Below, piece by piece: positions 1-19,100 of a stretch of DNA of 64,000 nt. Below the pieces are notes generated by a model. That model did not search any database. It saw only the letters and a list, made by a program, of their open reading frames with translations, and had not been told where the DNA came from. Source of the stretch: Progne subis subis (taxonomy: Eukaryota; Chordata; Aves; Passeriformes; Hirundinidae); contig JAKJHU010000023.1 in the NCBI GenBank assembly GCA_022316685.1, forward strand, positions 6,745,192 through 6,809,191, in the 5' to 3' direction. Every line of letters begins with the position of its first letter. The first letter of the stretch is position 1. The position numbers and the translations under genes are program-made.

Positions 1-6403
<6,403 letters not shown>

Positions 6404-7539
6404 CTAGGAAAGAAAAAAGGAAAGAAAATGTTTGAATAAGCATACCACTGCTAACTTTTCACATGTCAATATACAGTTTAAATCACCATATTTTTCAAGT
6501 ACGTACAAGGCAGAGGGGGAAAGGCCTGAGGCAGCAATACAACACAAAATGCATTATCTCCTGATGACCCTGAACCAACAGCATCAGACCAGGGAGGAAC
6601 AGGAGGCAAATGCTTTTGTAGCTGAGCAGAGACAAAGAGGGGTTCCCATGCACTCTCATGGATAGATGCCCTGCTCAAGCACACAGGGAATGTGTGGTGA
6701 GCCCCAGCCCCCACCTTACCCACATCTTTTGCGAAGACTGTAAGTGCCTCAAAGCCCACTAATTTCCACTGAATGTGCAGCTGTTCAGCACAGATGAACA
6801 TCAGGCTCTTAATGATGACAGGTAAATCTCATTAACTCTGAAGTTTATTCTATATAATATAACATGCTAAATGTCTTTGGACTGCGTTTCTCATGTTCTA
6901 CAGCTGCCAAACATGATTTACTATTGCAGACAGGAAGATTACAATAAATCACCACTTCACAATGGGATAACTCTTAAACCAGTTATTGTTGGCAGCCTCT
7001 GCAGCAAGACAGAAAAAAAATTCTGAAAAGGCTGAGACTGTGAAATTGGTACTGTTTTATCTCCTGATCTCTAACTCCCTGGACAACCTCTTCTCAGAAG
7101 CAGGAAAGCTGTGAGGCTTTCCTATCACTCTGTGCAAGAAAGTGATTTTTGAGAGTTCCAGTGCTTTCCAGGAAGTCCCCTGTCAGCAACTGTTCAGGCT
7201 TCCAATGAATCTTTTGTCAGCAAATTCAGGGATTAGGACATTCTTCTGGTCCCAAAACAGTGGGCATCTCCAAAAGCCATTAAGAACGAGCTTAACTGCT
7301 CTGAAATTCAAAAGATGAAAGCTAACCCGTCTCCTCAAATGACTGAAAAACAACTGCACACAACTGCTGCACCAATCAATCTTCCAAGATTCCAAGGTAT
7401 AGTTCTTACAGTAAAAAAAAATTGCAACAATGCTATGGAAAAGTAATGTAAATCTGGATATAGCCTCCTACCAAATCACCACTATAATTCCAAATCGCAA
7501 ACTACAAATATCTTATGTAAAAAGGAAAATTTTGAAAAG

Positions 7540-7670
7540 TGATTAAAAACAGAAAACAAAACAAAAAACACAAACACCCACCAAAAAAAAACCCCACCAA
7601 ACAAACCTCCCCCCCCAAAACAGAACAACAACCCAAAACCCACAATAAGCAAAAACAATCAATGACAACG
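7540..7670. repeat. A/C-rich low-complexity stretch
   Basis: Nearly every base on the plus strand is A or C here, with runs such as CAAAACAAAAAACACAAACA and CTCCCCCCCCAAAACAG. No periodic unit is maintained. It is probably a decayed simple repeat or a degenerate A-rich retroposon tail. Confidence 0.7.
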
Positions 7671-10262
7671 ACATCTTAATCCTGTTACAGACCAATACAC
7701 TTTTCTCCTCTTTAAAGTATTTACAAAGAGTTGAAAGTTTAGGTTTGTATACAGACTGCTTATTTTGTTGAGCAATAATGTTTCAGGGTGAATAAGCAAA
7801 TCAGAATCAAATGGAAAACACAACAAAATTTATATTACCAACATGACCATTTCCAGAGAAAATACTACTTTCAAGCATAGCCACACACACCACCTTTCTA
7901 CTTTTTCATGATGCAGAATCATTACTGAACGAAGGACATCAAGAAATATATAAAATGAGATTAAGAATGGTTTGTGCTTTTCCTGAAGTATAAAAAAGTG
8001 AAAATTAGGACTTTATTGAAATTTGGGCTTCTTGAATGGCTTTTGGACACATGAAAATGGCTTTGAGCTGACATTTTTAAAAGGTAAAATTATATAAAAT
8101 TACAAAATAAAAAATGCAAGCTTAGATTTCTGTTTATTTGTGATTTCAAATACAGTGTTGGCATGTCATTTCTATTTCCATCTTGGAACTGCACTGACAA
8201 TTATTGAAAAATTGCTCTAAAAAATTACAGAGCACTCAGATATTTGTGCAAACATATAAACATTATAAATTATTCTCTGCAATTGAAAATGGATTTTTTT
8301 AATATCTCTTTAGACTTGTATTCATCCACCAATTCTTCCTATTAATCTCCTCTAAACCCATTAAATATATGGAATTCTTAGCAATTTCAGAGAAACTTCT
8401 GTTTATAGTGAATTACTTTTTTTCTCCAACTTCCAATTGTTGCATTGCAGAGAGATGCCAAAACACAGAGAAAAGGGGTGTTCCTACCTCCTAAGACAAG
8501 GTATGACATTCCACCAACGCATCTCCTCATTAAAAAACGTTGCCAGCTCCCTTGACAGATGATGGGGAAAGGAGAGGGGCCAGGCAAGTCCAACATGGCA
8601 CAGAACAGAAGCCTAAGCTGAGATCCATTAAAGAACCCCTTGGAGCAGCTGCTCTCCTGCTGCCTCCCCGTGAGAGGGGTACAGACAGTATATACAGTAA
8701 TGCCCACAGGGATCAGAATTCCAGTACAGTTACATTGGTTACAATCCTAAAACAAGGTGGTGTGAATATTCCCCAAGAGGAGCTCTAGGATTACTGGGTG
8801 CCAAAATTATCAAGTTGCCAGGATAAAAAAGTCTACCATATGCTTCAGTGCATTTCTAAAAGACTACAGTCTTTTGGGTCTCACAGCTTGCTTAGATATT
8901 CCCACTGCACCCCAACAGCACATTATCCCCATAAACTAATATACATTTAAATATTTTCATGAAATATTCCTTGGTTAAAGAGTTGAACTGTAAGTAGGAT
9001 CAGGTATCTATCTGGCTTACATTAAGGACAAATTTTCATGAACTTCGAATTTGTCCAGAGAGCCAGGACAGCAAGAAGCACACACACAGCAGATATTCTC
9101 TGCCCACCGCAAAGGCAGGGTACACAGACCCTCACTGGAAACATGTCCAAAGGCTGACACAGGCAAAATGATGCATTTTTCCTTGCCCTTACTCTCAGGA
9201 ATATCTCACTCACAGTTTGTGTTGATAATATGCTATTCAGCATAAATTGGCATACAAACCAAACAGTCTGTTACCAGGAGCATGCTTCCTCCCCCTCAGG
9301 CATCCATATAGAAAAAGATCTTGGACCTCTTCAGTGGATCAGGGCCTTCCAAGGCAAAGACGTTGCCAAGTGGCAAAGCACTCAAACATTTTACTTTTTC
9401 TACTCATTTTGTTCCTAACAATTTATGAGCACATTATATCTCAGCAATATTATTGAGGATAATTTGTATCATAGACATGTGTTTTACTTCTGCTAAAATC
9501 AGATGGTAGTCACCTCTTCTCTCTAATGATGGTTACCTTTGGATGCCTTGTAAAACTACACTTCTGATTATGAAAACATTGTTAACGAGATCAGGATCCT
9601 TTATCCTGTGTAAGTGTTGATTGCTTGCTGCAATGCAGTATAAGTTACAGTAAGACATGCAGGAAGCTGAGGATCCAATTGCTCCCACAAAAATCTGCAG
9701 GCATTAAAAATTCCCAGCCTTCAAGCAGCACTCAGCTCCCAGTCTGTGAGGTATCTACACAGAGGGAAAGGATTTGTCCAGGCCAAAAAAAAAAAGCAAT
9801 TTACAAAAGATTAACTGAGAGAAACCAACAGATAATTACATTTTCTCCTTTTGTCACATGGTCCCTGTTCTCACTATAAGCCTTAAAGGAAGGATTTCAG
9901 CTTTCTTTTGCAGTAACTCATCACTGCACTTCAGTAATAAATTCTCCTCTCTGTTCAAGTGACACACTCGTAATTGCAGATTGAAGCTACACCACAGTCT
10001 TTATGTGCAAAGCTAAATGATTCAAAGGAGAACAAAAAATATCACCACACAGCACCTCGCTGTTTGGTAGGAATTCAAAGGGAAACATGTTTCCCTCAGC
10101 AGCCAAATTCTTTATGCCTCAGAGCATGAAGAATGACAGATAATGCTTAAGTTTCTACCTGTATTTTTGGACTGTAAGGTACCAATTTCTAACAGCTTTT
10201 CCACAGTTGCTCCTTCTTTCAGTCAGGAGGAGGGAGACTTAAAGGTGACTGAATTAGATTTG

Positions 10263-10268
10263 CATCTG
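10263..10268. repeat. Left target-site duplication of the solo LTR
   Basis: CATCTG directly before the LTR; the identical hexamer follows the LTR at 10904-10909. Confidence 0.88.
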
Positions 10269-10673
10269 TGTTGGAGTCCAGGGCATTCCTTTGGCTGCCC
10301 TGGAGGGTCAGAGACCTGGGCAGGGGGGTCTGGGACTCCAGCCCAGAGCAACACTGGCTTTCATCTCAGTCCATGGGAGAGGCTTCCTGCACTGCAGGAT
10401 GGGTTGCAGGCCACAAGAGTGTGAAAAATAGTATTTTAGCTTATCACAGGGTGAAAACCCAGTAAATTTAGATTTCTAACATTGAAGTGAATGGGGGCAA
10501 GATGGAGTATTTGGGGCATTGTCTCCTACTTCTTCTTTCTTCTTCCCTCACTCCATTTCGGCAGTGACGTGGGCACAAAGTAGTTTAGTGGGGATTGGGT
10601 CAAGGTAAAGATGACCTGTTTAGTATTAGTAATAGGCATTGGCGAGAAATGGTAAATAATACGCAGCAATTAG

Positions 10674-10680
10674 TATAAAA
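10674..10680 (+). promoter_or_regulatory. TATA box of the solo LTR
   Basis: TATAAAA sits at the expected place, about 400 bp into the LTR and about 100 bp before the AATAAA. A transcript from it would run antisense through CNKSR2 intron 5. Activity is not known. Confidence 0.6.
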
Positions 10681-10772
10681 GACAAGGACAGCCCTAGGTG
10701 GGAGAGTCGTCAGATGCCCGAGCAGCTGCAAACATCTCTCATGGAGCGCTGAGAAAATTTTAAGATAAGAAC

Positions 10773-10778
10773 AATAAA
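10773..10778 (+). terminator. Polyadenylation signal of the solo LTR
   Basis: AATAAA downstream of the TATA box, in the order normal for U3-R-U5. It would act only on plus-strand transcripts, that is, antisense to CNKSR2. Confidence 0.6.
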
Positions 10779-10903
10779 TGAAACATGCAACCTTGAAAGA
10801 TCAGAACCCGAAGACTCCGTCTCTTTCATTCATTTGGCTCAGAGCTTTGCAGAGGGCAAAAAAGACTCTAAAACCACCTGAATGCCGGGGAACAAACCCA
10901 ACA

Positions 10904-10909
10904 CATCTG
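10904..10909. repeat. Right target-site duplication of the solo LTR
   Basis: CATCTG directly after the LTR, identical to 10263-10268. Confidence 0.88.
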
Positions 10910-13900
10910 TTCCAATTCTCAGTGGCTGCTTCAGTTTGTGCCAGGAAAACGTCTGCAGCACAGTGAAGTACCCATGGACAGCTTCAGGGACCTTTCTTCA
11001 ACTTGGCCATCCATTGCCTGTTCTACTTGGGCAGCTCCAGGGTCACCGAGCATTTCTCATCAAACAAACACACTTAGGTTCGTCCCTGTCCCCCATTTTA
11101 TCCAGGCTAGTGACCAGGTTTAAAACCTATCTTGCCAAGTATTTGCAATACTGAAACATCTATCTTAACCACATTTCAGGACTGAGGAGAAGAAAAGCAC
11201 CAGCCTCCCTTATCAGCACCCTCACCTATGGCATGTGAGTGAGGAACAGGACACCAGTAAGACGTAGGGACTCTCAAGACTAACAGTAAGAAAAAATGTT
11301 CACGTTAATGTTAAGCTCACTCTGTTAGTTTAGTTAGGACAGTTACAGCTGTCCAAGATGAATGAAGTCTAATTAATTAAGCCAAACCAAATAATTATTA
11401 ACCAAGTAATTTTAGTCCAAAATGATTGTTACACTGTAAAGGATTCAGCTGTAACTCCAGCAGGCTTAAAACCAAGTGGGCCTGAACATGCACTGGTGCA
11501 TATATGAAGTTTAAACAGTGAACTACATCTGCTTTTGGCTGCAGAAGCTTCTATTAAACTGAAATTTGTTCAGTTCAATTTCCAAGGTATAGACTCTTGA
11601 AAGGCAGAAGGTGGTTACGTTTTCTTTTTTTTTTTTTTAAGACTATAAAAATGTTATTTTTGACAATATATTTTTAGTTCATTATACTTCTATAACAAAT
11701 TTTCAAATACAGTAGGCGGGAGCAAATTATCATCACTGTGGTTTCAATCAGGCTCTTGGAAAAAAAGAACATTCTGATCTATTGCTTGTTTTCTCTTTTT
11801 CAACTTAGAAACTCTTTTTAAATTTAAATAGCTCATTTGCTTTTGAAAAAATATCTAGATATATTAGCTTCCCTCTGCAGATCAGTTTCTAGTTTTCCAA
11901 CTCAAAAAACCTGTATTTTCTGTTTGCAGAAAATGCAGCCTAATTTTAAAAAAGTGAAACTCCTTAAGAAAAGTCTTCTTTTTTTTTTTTTTCCTTATGG
12001 AATTAAACTAAAAATGTTAAAAGAAAAATTATTAAAATGTTTCAGTTAAAACTTATTATTAATCTGACTGAAGCCTGGCTTCTACTTTCTATAATTAGTT
12101 CTTCTAGCTTTGCTCTCCCTTTAACACTCTACTGCTTCACATGGATTTATCTGAACTGAGTATTTCCATCAAATACAGCCTTGAACAGCTGGATGGAATC
12201 AACAAATTATTCTTCAAGTATTTTAAAGCTCCAGTCAGAATTTTGCAACGATTAACACACAATTCCCCAAACAAGCAGATATAAACTGATAGCCTTTTAA
12301 GTAGAGAAGTTTTCCAAATACTTTATCATCTCAAGTTAAATTAATATAAAGATTCTAAATATGAACTAGCAAGAGAACACTAATTTTCAGTTTTGAAGCC
12401 AGCACCACACCTATGGCTTATCCTTTCCAATTTAGGCTCTGTGTATTATTAAACCTATTCTGAAATTATTATTTTCTAATGCCATCTACTTCTGTTGGTA
12501 TTATTTTCTAGTGCTATTTCCTTTCTGTTTATATCAAGAAATTATTATCAATATTATTTAACTATTTATTACATCACTTACTTAGTGAAAGCTACCCTGG
12601 AAAAATCATACTGAGAAATGAAGTGGCAGAAATATGAAGAGATACTCTATTCATGAATATTTCAGAATTTTAATGAGCAAAACCCAACACATTACTCCTG
12701 TGTGGTTTTACATTTCTTATTCCAGTGAAACCAAGTGTTTCTGTGAATGAAATCACAGAAAAAAACCACCAAAACTTTACGAGATGTAGCTGTCTTTAAA
12801 TTAATCTTTTCAACACTCCTACAATTCTGGGACAAAAAAATTATAGAAAAGACATTTTTCCCCAGACACATTTTGAAATTCCATTTAGAAGAAATAAACA
12901 AGTTCAAGTAGGTTATTTCATCCTAAAACTTCGTAATTTTTCAATAAGACCTTTTTCCTTTAGATACATTTTATATGTTTACTTGAATAACACAGATTGG
13001 TTTACTGACTAACCTAATATCATAAGTGACAATCAAAATGCTTTTTAAAGTATTTGAAACTCAAATTGCTTGGAGCAAACAAAAAATACTTCTTCCTTGA
13101 ATATAAGCTGAAGCTATAGAGTTCCCACAAAATACCACTTCTTAAAATGAAAAACCTTGAAAAGCTAACATGTGAATACATTAATTGACATTGAAACATG
13201 CTATCTGTGGACAAGGTGATTCAGCAATCTCCACATGCACAGCCACACTGTCACTTCTGGAGGAAAGAGGCATTTGTTTGCTTTTCAAAAAAAATAGTGT
13301 TGTTAGAATATGAGCACATGAACTATTTTTTGCCTTACCTAATTAAAGCAGACCAATCAGTCATTTATTTGAGGATCTTGCCTACTTCACTGTAGAGGAA
13401 GCCATGAAGACTCAACAAGGGGTTAACTTTGGAGGTTTCCTTGCATGCACGTCAATAGCAGAAGGATGGTCACACATCCTTTTGCTCCCCGAATTGGCAG
13501 AAAGCAGGCTCGCTCCAGGGGAAACAGGGCAGCATCCCCACAGGAGACCTGTGCTTACAGAGCTCCAGTCCTTGAACCGCAGCACAAGGCAAAAACCAAA
13601 ACCCCTTCTTGTTCCATGGACAATGGAGATGTTCAACCCAGAACACCACAATCTACTACTTTGATCCAACAGTCTGCTCCTAAGGTGATAAATATCTTGG
13701 TGCCCTGACAAGTAAGAGCACACAATTGTCCTTTAAGTTATATTTTTTCCATTTCTGTAGCTCTAGTTCTATTTTATTTATGTAAGAAGGCTCTCTTAAA
13801 ATCTGACTTCAATCTTTAGCAAGAACAATACCTTGCAATAAGGATTTCCTTTTGCTAATAGCATGAAATGTTAATTGATAATCATTTCCCTTCACTTTTT

Positions 13901-16128
13901 TGAGAAACTTGTTTCCTTGTGTCATGAAGAGAAAGTGGTACATGAAATTATATGGGATCAGCCCACAGGCTTGAATTCAACTTCTTGTCTAAGTCACCTC
14001 AGCAAACCCATGTCTATGCTTGCATCTGATCATTCCAAGGCAGCTGCATAGAATGCTGGTCAAATGTCACTTCAGATGGGAAATGGACCCTGAAAATGGA
14101 TTTGGGACAGTGTGATCTTAGAATTTAAAAAGAGAGAATTTACTTTCTCTCCTACAATTATCTCTGTACATGTCCTCTCAATCTTTCATAGGTTTCCCAG
14201 TATTTCTTACTCAAGGTTCCTTCTATGCCTTTTCCACAATTTACTGCTATTCTTTCTGTATCAGAAAACCTTTTTTATTACTGTTGGATTGCTCCCTTCA
14301 GATTGTCTAGTGGGCTAAACCCACACCACCTTCTTCTGTCTTCCAAGGAAAAGGGTTAGAGGAAATTGTGACTACATTCAATTCCATTTCTATCATCAAC
14401 TTTTTCACCTGCCCATGTAAAAAAAAAAAAAACAAAACTACCTTTCAAACCGAAAATATGATCTCAAATGCCATTGTTTCATTATTTAGTCACAGCTTTA
14501 CCTCTTTCACCAATTGCTTTTGGTGCCTTGGTCAGCCTTTCCCCCATCAAATCCCACTGATCAGCTGATATGCAACATGGTCAGAAATTATCCAAGTTAC
14601 ATGTAACACACATAGTCATGTATAATCCATGCAGGGTCATTTTACCCGTGGCTTCACTAAGACATTCAATGCCCTGTTTGTGGTCATGTTTCCTTTCAAG
14701 CTTGAGCAGTGATCACAGGAGGTAGACTTATATCTATGCCCACCTGTGACCACAAAGAAATTACTGCAGCCTAAGAAATAAACGTACAAAAGTCTGAATG
14801 ATGTAAGATAACTTTTGAAACCTGTCTCGATTTTGTGCACTCGTATCTTAAATTAATCCCTCTCAGTTTCTTCAAAATTGTCTGTTGATGACTGCATAAA
14901 GTGATGCCACCCCAGTTCTAAACTCTGTCAGCTTCCTTTACAATCCTTTCTGCCAATTTGTAAAAGGTATATAGTGTATATAGAAGATTTCAGAACTCTC
15001 ACCTCTTACAGCAGACAACAAGCATGCTTTGAAAACCAGGCTATATACACAGATTTCAAACTCACAGCACTTCAACTTTTGCCAAGATTATGTTATAAAA
15101 GTCTTTATTACTTAAATACTTGCAGAGGCCAACCTAGCATAGATGACAATGTCAGCCTCACTAAATTCACTAATTCTTTGTGTCTCACACCTGAGAAAAT
15201 GTCAGTGAAACTTAAAAATACAAGGAGACTTCTTATTCCACGTCACTGTGAAACCAAAGCAACAAAAGCTTACAGAATTCAGCCTGCCAAGTATCTCATA
15301 TGGGTACACTACGAATAAAATAAATAACAAAAAAGAAGTATTTCAACATTTACTGGGAAGCTAACCTAAAGAAATGCAGTATTTTCTGATTTAAGCTCTG
15401 GTAATAAGAACAGTAAGATATCAAAACCAACCTGAATGTGAAATAAATTAAACTAATTCATTACTCACCCTGGAAGAGACTATCTTCACTTCTAACTTTT
15501 AGAAACAAGCTGCAGGATAACTTAATATTCACTAAAGCTCAGCCACAACATGAGACACAATTTAATACCTAAAATTTGGGTGCAGCTCTCAGACAAGGTT
15601 TACTCAAGGTTTTTACTTTCTATGCACCAGCCTTCCAAACTCCTCATGTTTTCTGATGCCCTGGCAACTCTCATCTGCTTTATTTACCATAAATAGCACT
15701 AAAGATTCTCAAAAGAGACTATTGTATTTATGCAGAGAATTCAAAAGGAAACATTGCATGAATTTTCCTATCATTAGGCTATCTCCAGGCTCCTATGAGG
15801 AATAAAGCTGTATAAATTAAGCTATATCACTACCACAAACAAAAATGATTTCATAGAAACAACCACCTCTCTCTCAAAAAAACTGTCTTTTTAAAATATC
15901 ATTCTTGTAATCATGATTTACAAATAACAGGTAGGCCTGAGCCAGACAAACACAAACCCTTTCAAAAGCTCTTGACCTACTCACAAGTAGTTCCATAAAT
16001 CCACTCAGTCATACCCAGTCTATTTAGTTATCAAACTGGCACTGCATACAAAAAACATAAAACACACAGCTCTAAAATTCTGTGTGGTCTGCACAGACTT
16101 TGTTATCAGAAATCCAAACAGTACTCAC

Positions 16129-16170
16129 CACATGAAGGATTTTGTTCTCTGTTTCATATACTGTGCAATC
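16129..16170 (-). CDS. CNKSR2: CNKSR2 coding exon 5, a 42-nt microexon (CRIC region)
   Basis: A very small exon of 14 codons reading DCTVYETENKILHV, placed between acceptor CTTTTTTAG and donor GTGAGT. It is phase 0 on both sides and joins ELTTIVQQ of exon 4 to [10 protein letters not shown] of exon 6, which gives the expected CNKSR2 order. It is too short to find as an open reading frame and was recognised from the peptide and the flanking splice signals. The donor GTGAGT is the strongest of the five in the window. Being 42 nt and symmetric, it could be skipped without shifting the frame; whether that happens cannot be told from the sequence. Confidence 0.95.
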
Positions 16171-19100
16171 CTAAAAAAGTAAAGCAGAAGAAGCAGGTTA
16201 AATTGGTCCAATCATTCTCCCTTCCTTGACTTATCCTTAAAAGAATTCAACTGACTTGAAAAGTCTTTAGGATAAACAAAATATTTCAAAGACTTGGACA
16301 AAATGGAAAGAAAATGTAAAGCTACCACTGAAAGGAAATACTAGTAAATGTTTATATCTATTCATTAGTTCTAGTTGCTTCTTTCCTTAAGACAGACAAC
16401 ACTCTTGCCACTTGACATGCTTTTGGCACGTACCAGTTGGTCACATGCACCACACAAGTGCCTTCCACCAGCCATCCCTGAGCACGCACAGAAATGACCC
16501 GCTTCTAATGGTACCACTGGAAAACAGATACCAGCAACAGTCTTAAGTGACTGAGATGAACAATCCTTGCTGAGCTCAACTGACACTTTTACACACTGCT
16601 GAGGAAAACCTTGGTGGAGGAGGAAGAGGAGTTGATTGTTTATAACACACCCTGAACAGGAGGGAGGAGAAACACAGCATACAAAGCACACAGGAAACCT
16701 GAGGCACACACAGCCTGCCGGGACTGCGAGTGCATTCTCGTTACCTCATGCAGCATGTGAGGCAGCTTTCGTAAGCAAGACCAACAGATGGGAGGCTGGG
16801 AATGCAGAAGCTTTTCTGACAGGCCAGAATCTCAGTGGATATAAGGACATGGAATTACCAAGGCAGAGAGCACATGAAAACAACCAATATTGGTGAAAGA
16901 ACCACTCTTAAGTTCATTCAGGTGCTGTAGCTTTGTGGTAATTAATGCAAGGTCTGTTTAGAACAGATGCTTTATATCCTATCTACAAAACCACATGAAA
17001 AATGTGACTAAGTTTTCATGTTTCAAGTCTCACTTTAAAATCAATTCATCCAGCTAGAAAACCAACTTTTTTTATATGCAACTGTTTAAAAAAAAAAAAA
17101 ATACCAAACTTTTAATCCATGAAACACTTCAAGTGTTACTCAGGCAAGAAAAGCCAATGAGTTCTTAAGCTTTACACAAAGGCACCTATGCAGAAGTAGC
17201 AGGTTGATCAGGGAGCATTTTCCTAATAACAGCTGTTGGCATTCAAGAAACATTTGCCAGTAAGTAGAGCCGGAAAGAAAATCTAACACATTTAATTATA
17301 TGCAGACATCAATGAAGTATTTGCAATCTTAGTAGCAAAACACACATTTCATTGTTATATGTGGGAGGGCATGTAACATTTTCAATCTGGATACATCTAT
17401 TTTCTGCATGGTTACTTATGAATCATTTTGCAAAAATAGCAGGAGGAGATTGCAACATTTACACTGGAGGAAAAAAAGTGGTTTTAAGCAGACATAATAA
17501 TTTCATTGGTAATATGAAGAGTTTACTATAAGTTTAAACACTCAGTTTAAAGAGGATACAGTTTGAGAAGTCTCACTACTAAGGGAAGAAGGATTCTGGA
17601 TCCTCAAATGCTGTAGGGTTTATTACAAACAAGAAAGCAGTGAATAACAGAGAAATACTGCTAAGTCCTTGAATTGAAACTTCCCCACGATCATGAAGGA
17701 AGCTAAAGAAATATGCTCTTTTTTCTGACAAACCAAGACTATATGTGAAAAATTAAAATATTCTGAATCCACAAAAAATAGCAAAAAAAGTGGAAAACTC
17801 AGACATCCAGTCTATGAATAGATTCACCCTGAATTTTCCTCCTCAACACACAATTTCCTATAAATCCATGGTCTGGGTGGAGGAATGACTAAACAAGTTC
17901 ATCACATAACAACAGATTGTTGATACCACATCTTCACATTCAGGCAAGAGGAAAATTAACAGTTCAGTAAAACATAAAAAAGACAGAAAGACTGGAGGAC
18001 AGCAAATACCATGCCTAGGTATAAAAAAGAATTCCAAAATTCACTTTTTCCATACATGAAGGACATCCAACTGAACATAATTCAAGCACGAACTCTGGGA
18101 AATGTGCAGGAATGTCAAGAACTGTGACACCATACCCCAGAGCAGCCCTCAAGTCTAGGACTCAAAGAAACCTAGGAAAAGGTCACCAAGCTGATCCCTG
18201 CAGCTTGTTTCCACTTCCTGCAGCCACTCCTGGAGATGAGGGCTGAGTCTGCTTCTGAACAAGCCCAGGAGCAACAGCCACATGCCACATTCCCTCATGG
18301 GGAATGGTCTGCTGCCTCGTGCTTTATCTTTCAGCAAGGGCTGAGGATAACTGTGCCACCCTCCACAAACACTCCCTGGGTGGAATGGTAGGCTGACTGC
18401 TTATTACTGGGGGCCTTTATCATTTATAGTTATTGCTTCTTCATATCCATTTCATTTCACCTAAAAGAGCTTAAAGCACTTGAGAACTATAAAAAAGTCT
18501 CTAACTATGCAATTAGAAATAAATTTTTATTCTTAGTAGCATACCACCCACACCTGGAGAATGTATTTTTCTTCCATACAAACCCTTATCTTACTCCTGA
18601 AAGATTTTCTTTAATGTCTGTTTAACTAGGGTATCAAAACATTGCAATTAAGGGAAGAAACAGATCATACGCAAGTTTAACATCAACTTTTTTTCTACTT
18701 TAGAAAAGCAAGAACACACACAAAAATCTGCAACCAAGCTTTACTCCTACACAGCCTAAAAATTTGCTATTCACTTAGTTAAACCAATACTGTGATTATC
18801 CCTGAACTGAAAGGCACAGTTACAGCAAGGAGGACATATATTACTTCTACTTGTTTATTCTCTGAACTTTGCACATATATTCACTGCATACCGTAAGTAT
18901 AGCTAGGCTATGTGATAATCCAACCAACAAACTAAAACTTCAGCTGAAACACTGCAAGGTTATCTTCTAATTGTGTATTATTTTCTAAAACATTAATGAC
19001 ACAAATCGTTAATAAAGCAAAAAAAGAAGTTGTGTTAATTTACATTTCTGAAGATGTAGTCAAATAGTGGCCATTAGTAGTTCAAGGGAGAAAAATGGCA

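Larger units (their letters stand above)
10269..10903 (+). mobile_element. Solo LTR of an endogenous retrovirus (635 bp)
   Basis: The element starts TGTTGG and ends CCAACA, a perfect 6-bp terminal inverted repeat of the TG...CA type. It is flanked by identical hexamers CATCTG at 10263-10268 and 10904-10909, which is a 6-bp target-site duplication. A TATA box (TATAAAA, 10674-10680) is followed about 100 bp later by a polyadenylation signal (AATAAA, 10773-10778), giving plus-strand U3-R-U5 order. No internal retroviral sequence adjoins it, so it is a solo LTR left by recombination between the two LTRs of a provirus. A 6-bp duplication is typical of class II (ERVK-like) elements. It shares no obvious sequence with the ERV LTRs at 25425 and 28728. 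It lies antisense to CNKSR2. Confidence 0.9.
6404..16128 (-). other. CNKSR2: CNKSR2 intron 5
   Basis: A 9725-bp intron between exon 5 and exon 6. It contains an A/C-rich low-complexity stretch at about 7540-7670, a complete solo LTR at 10269-10903, and short poly-T runs near 11625 and 11980. The remainder is unremarkable AT-rich DNA in which I see no gene. Confidence 0.85.
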
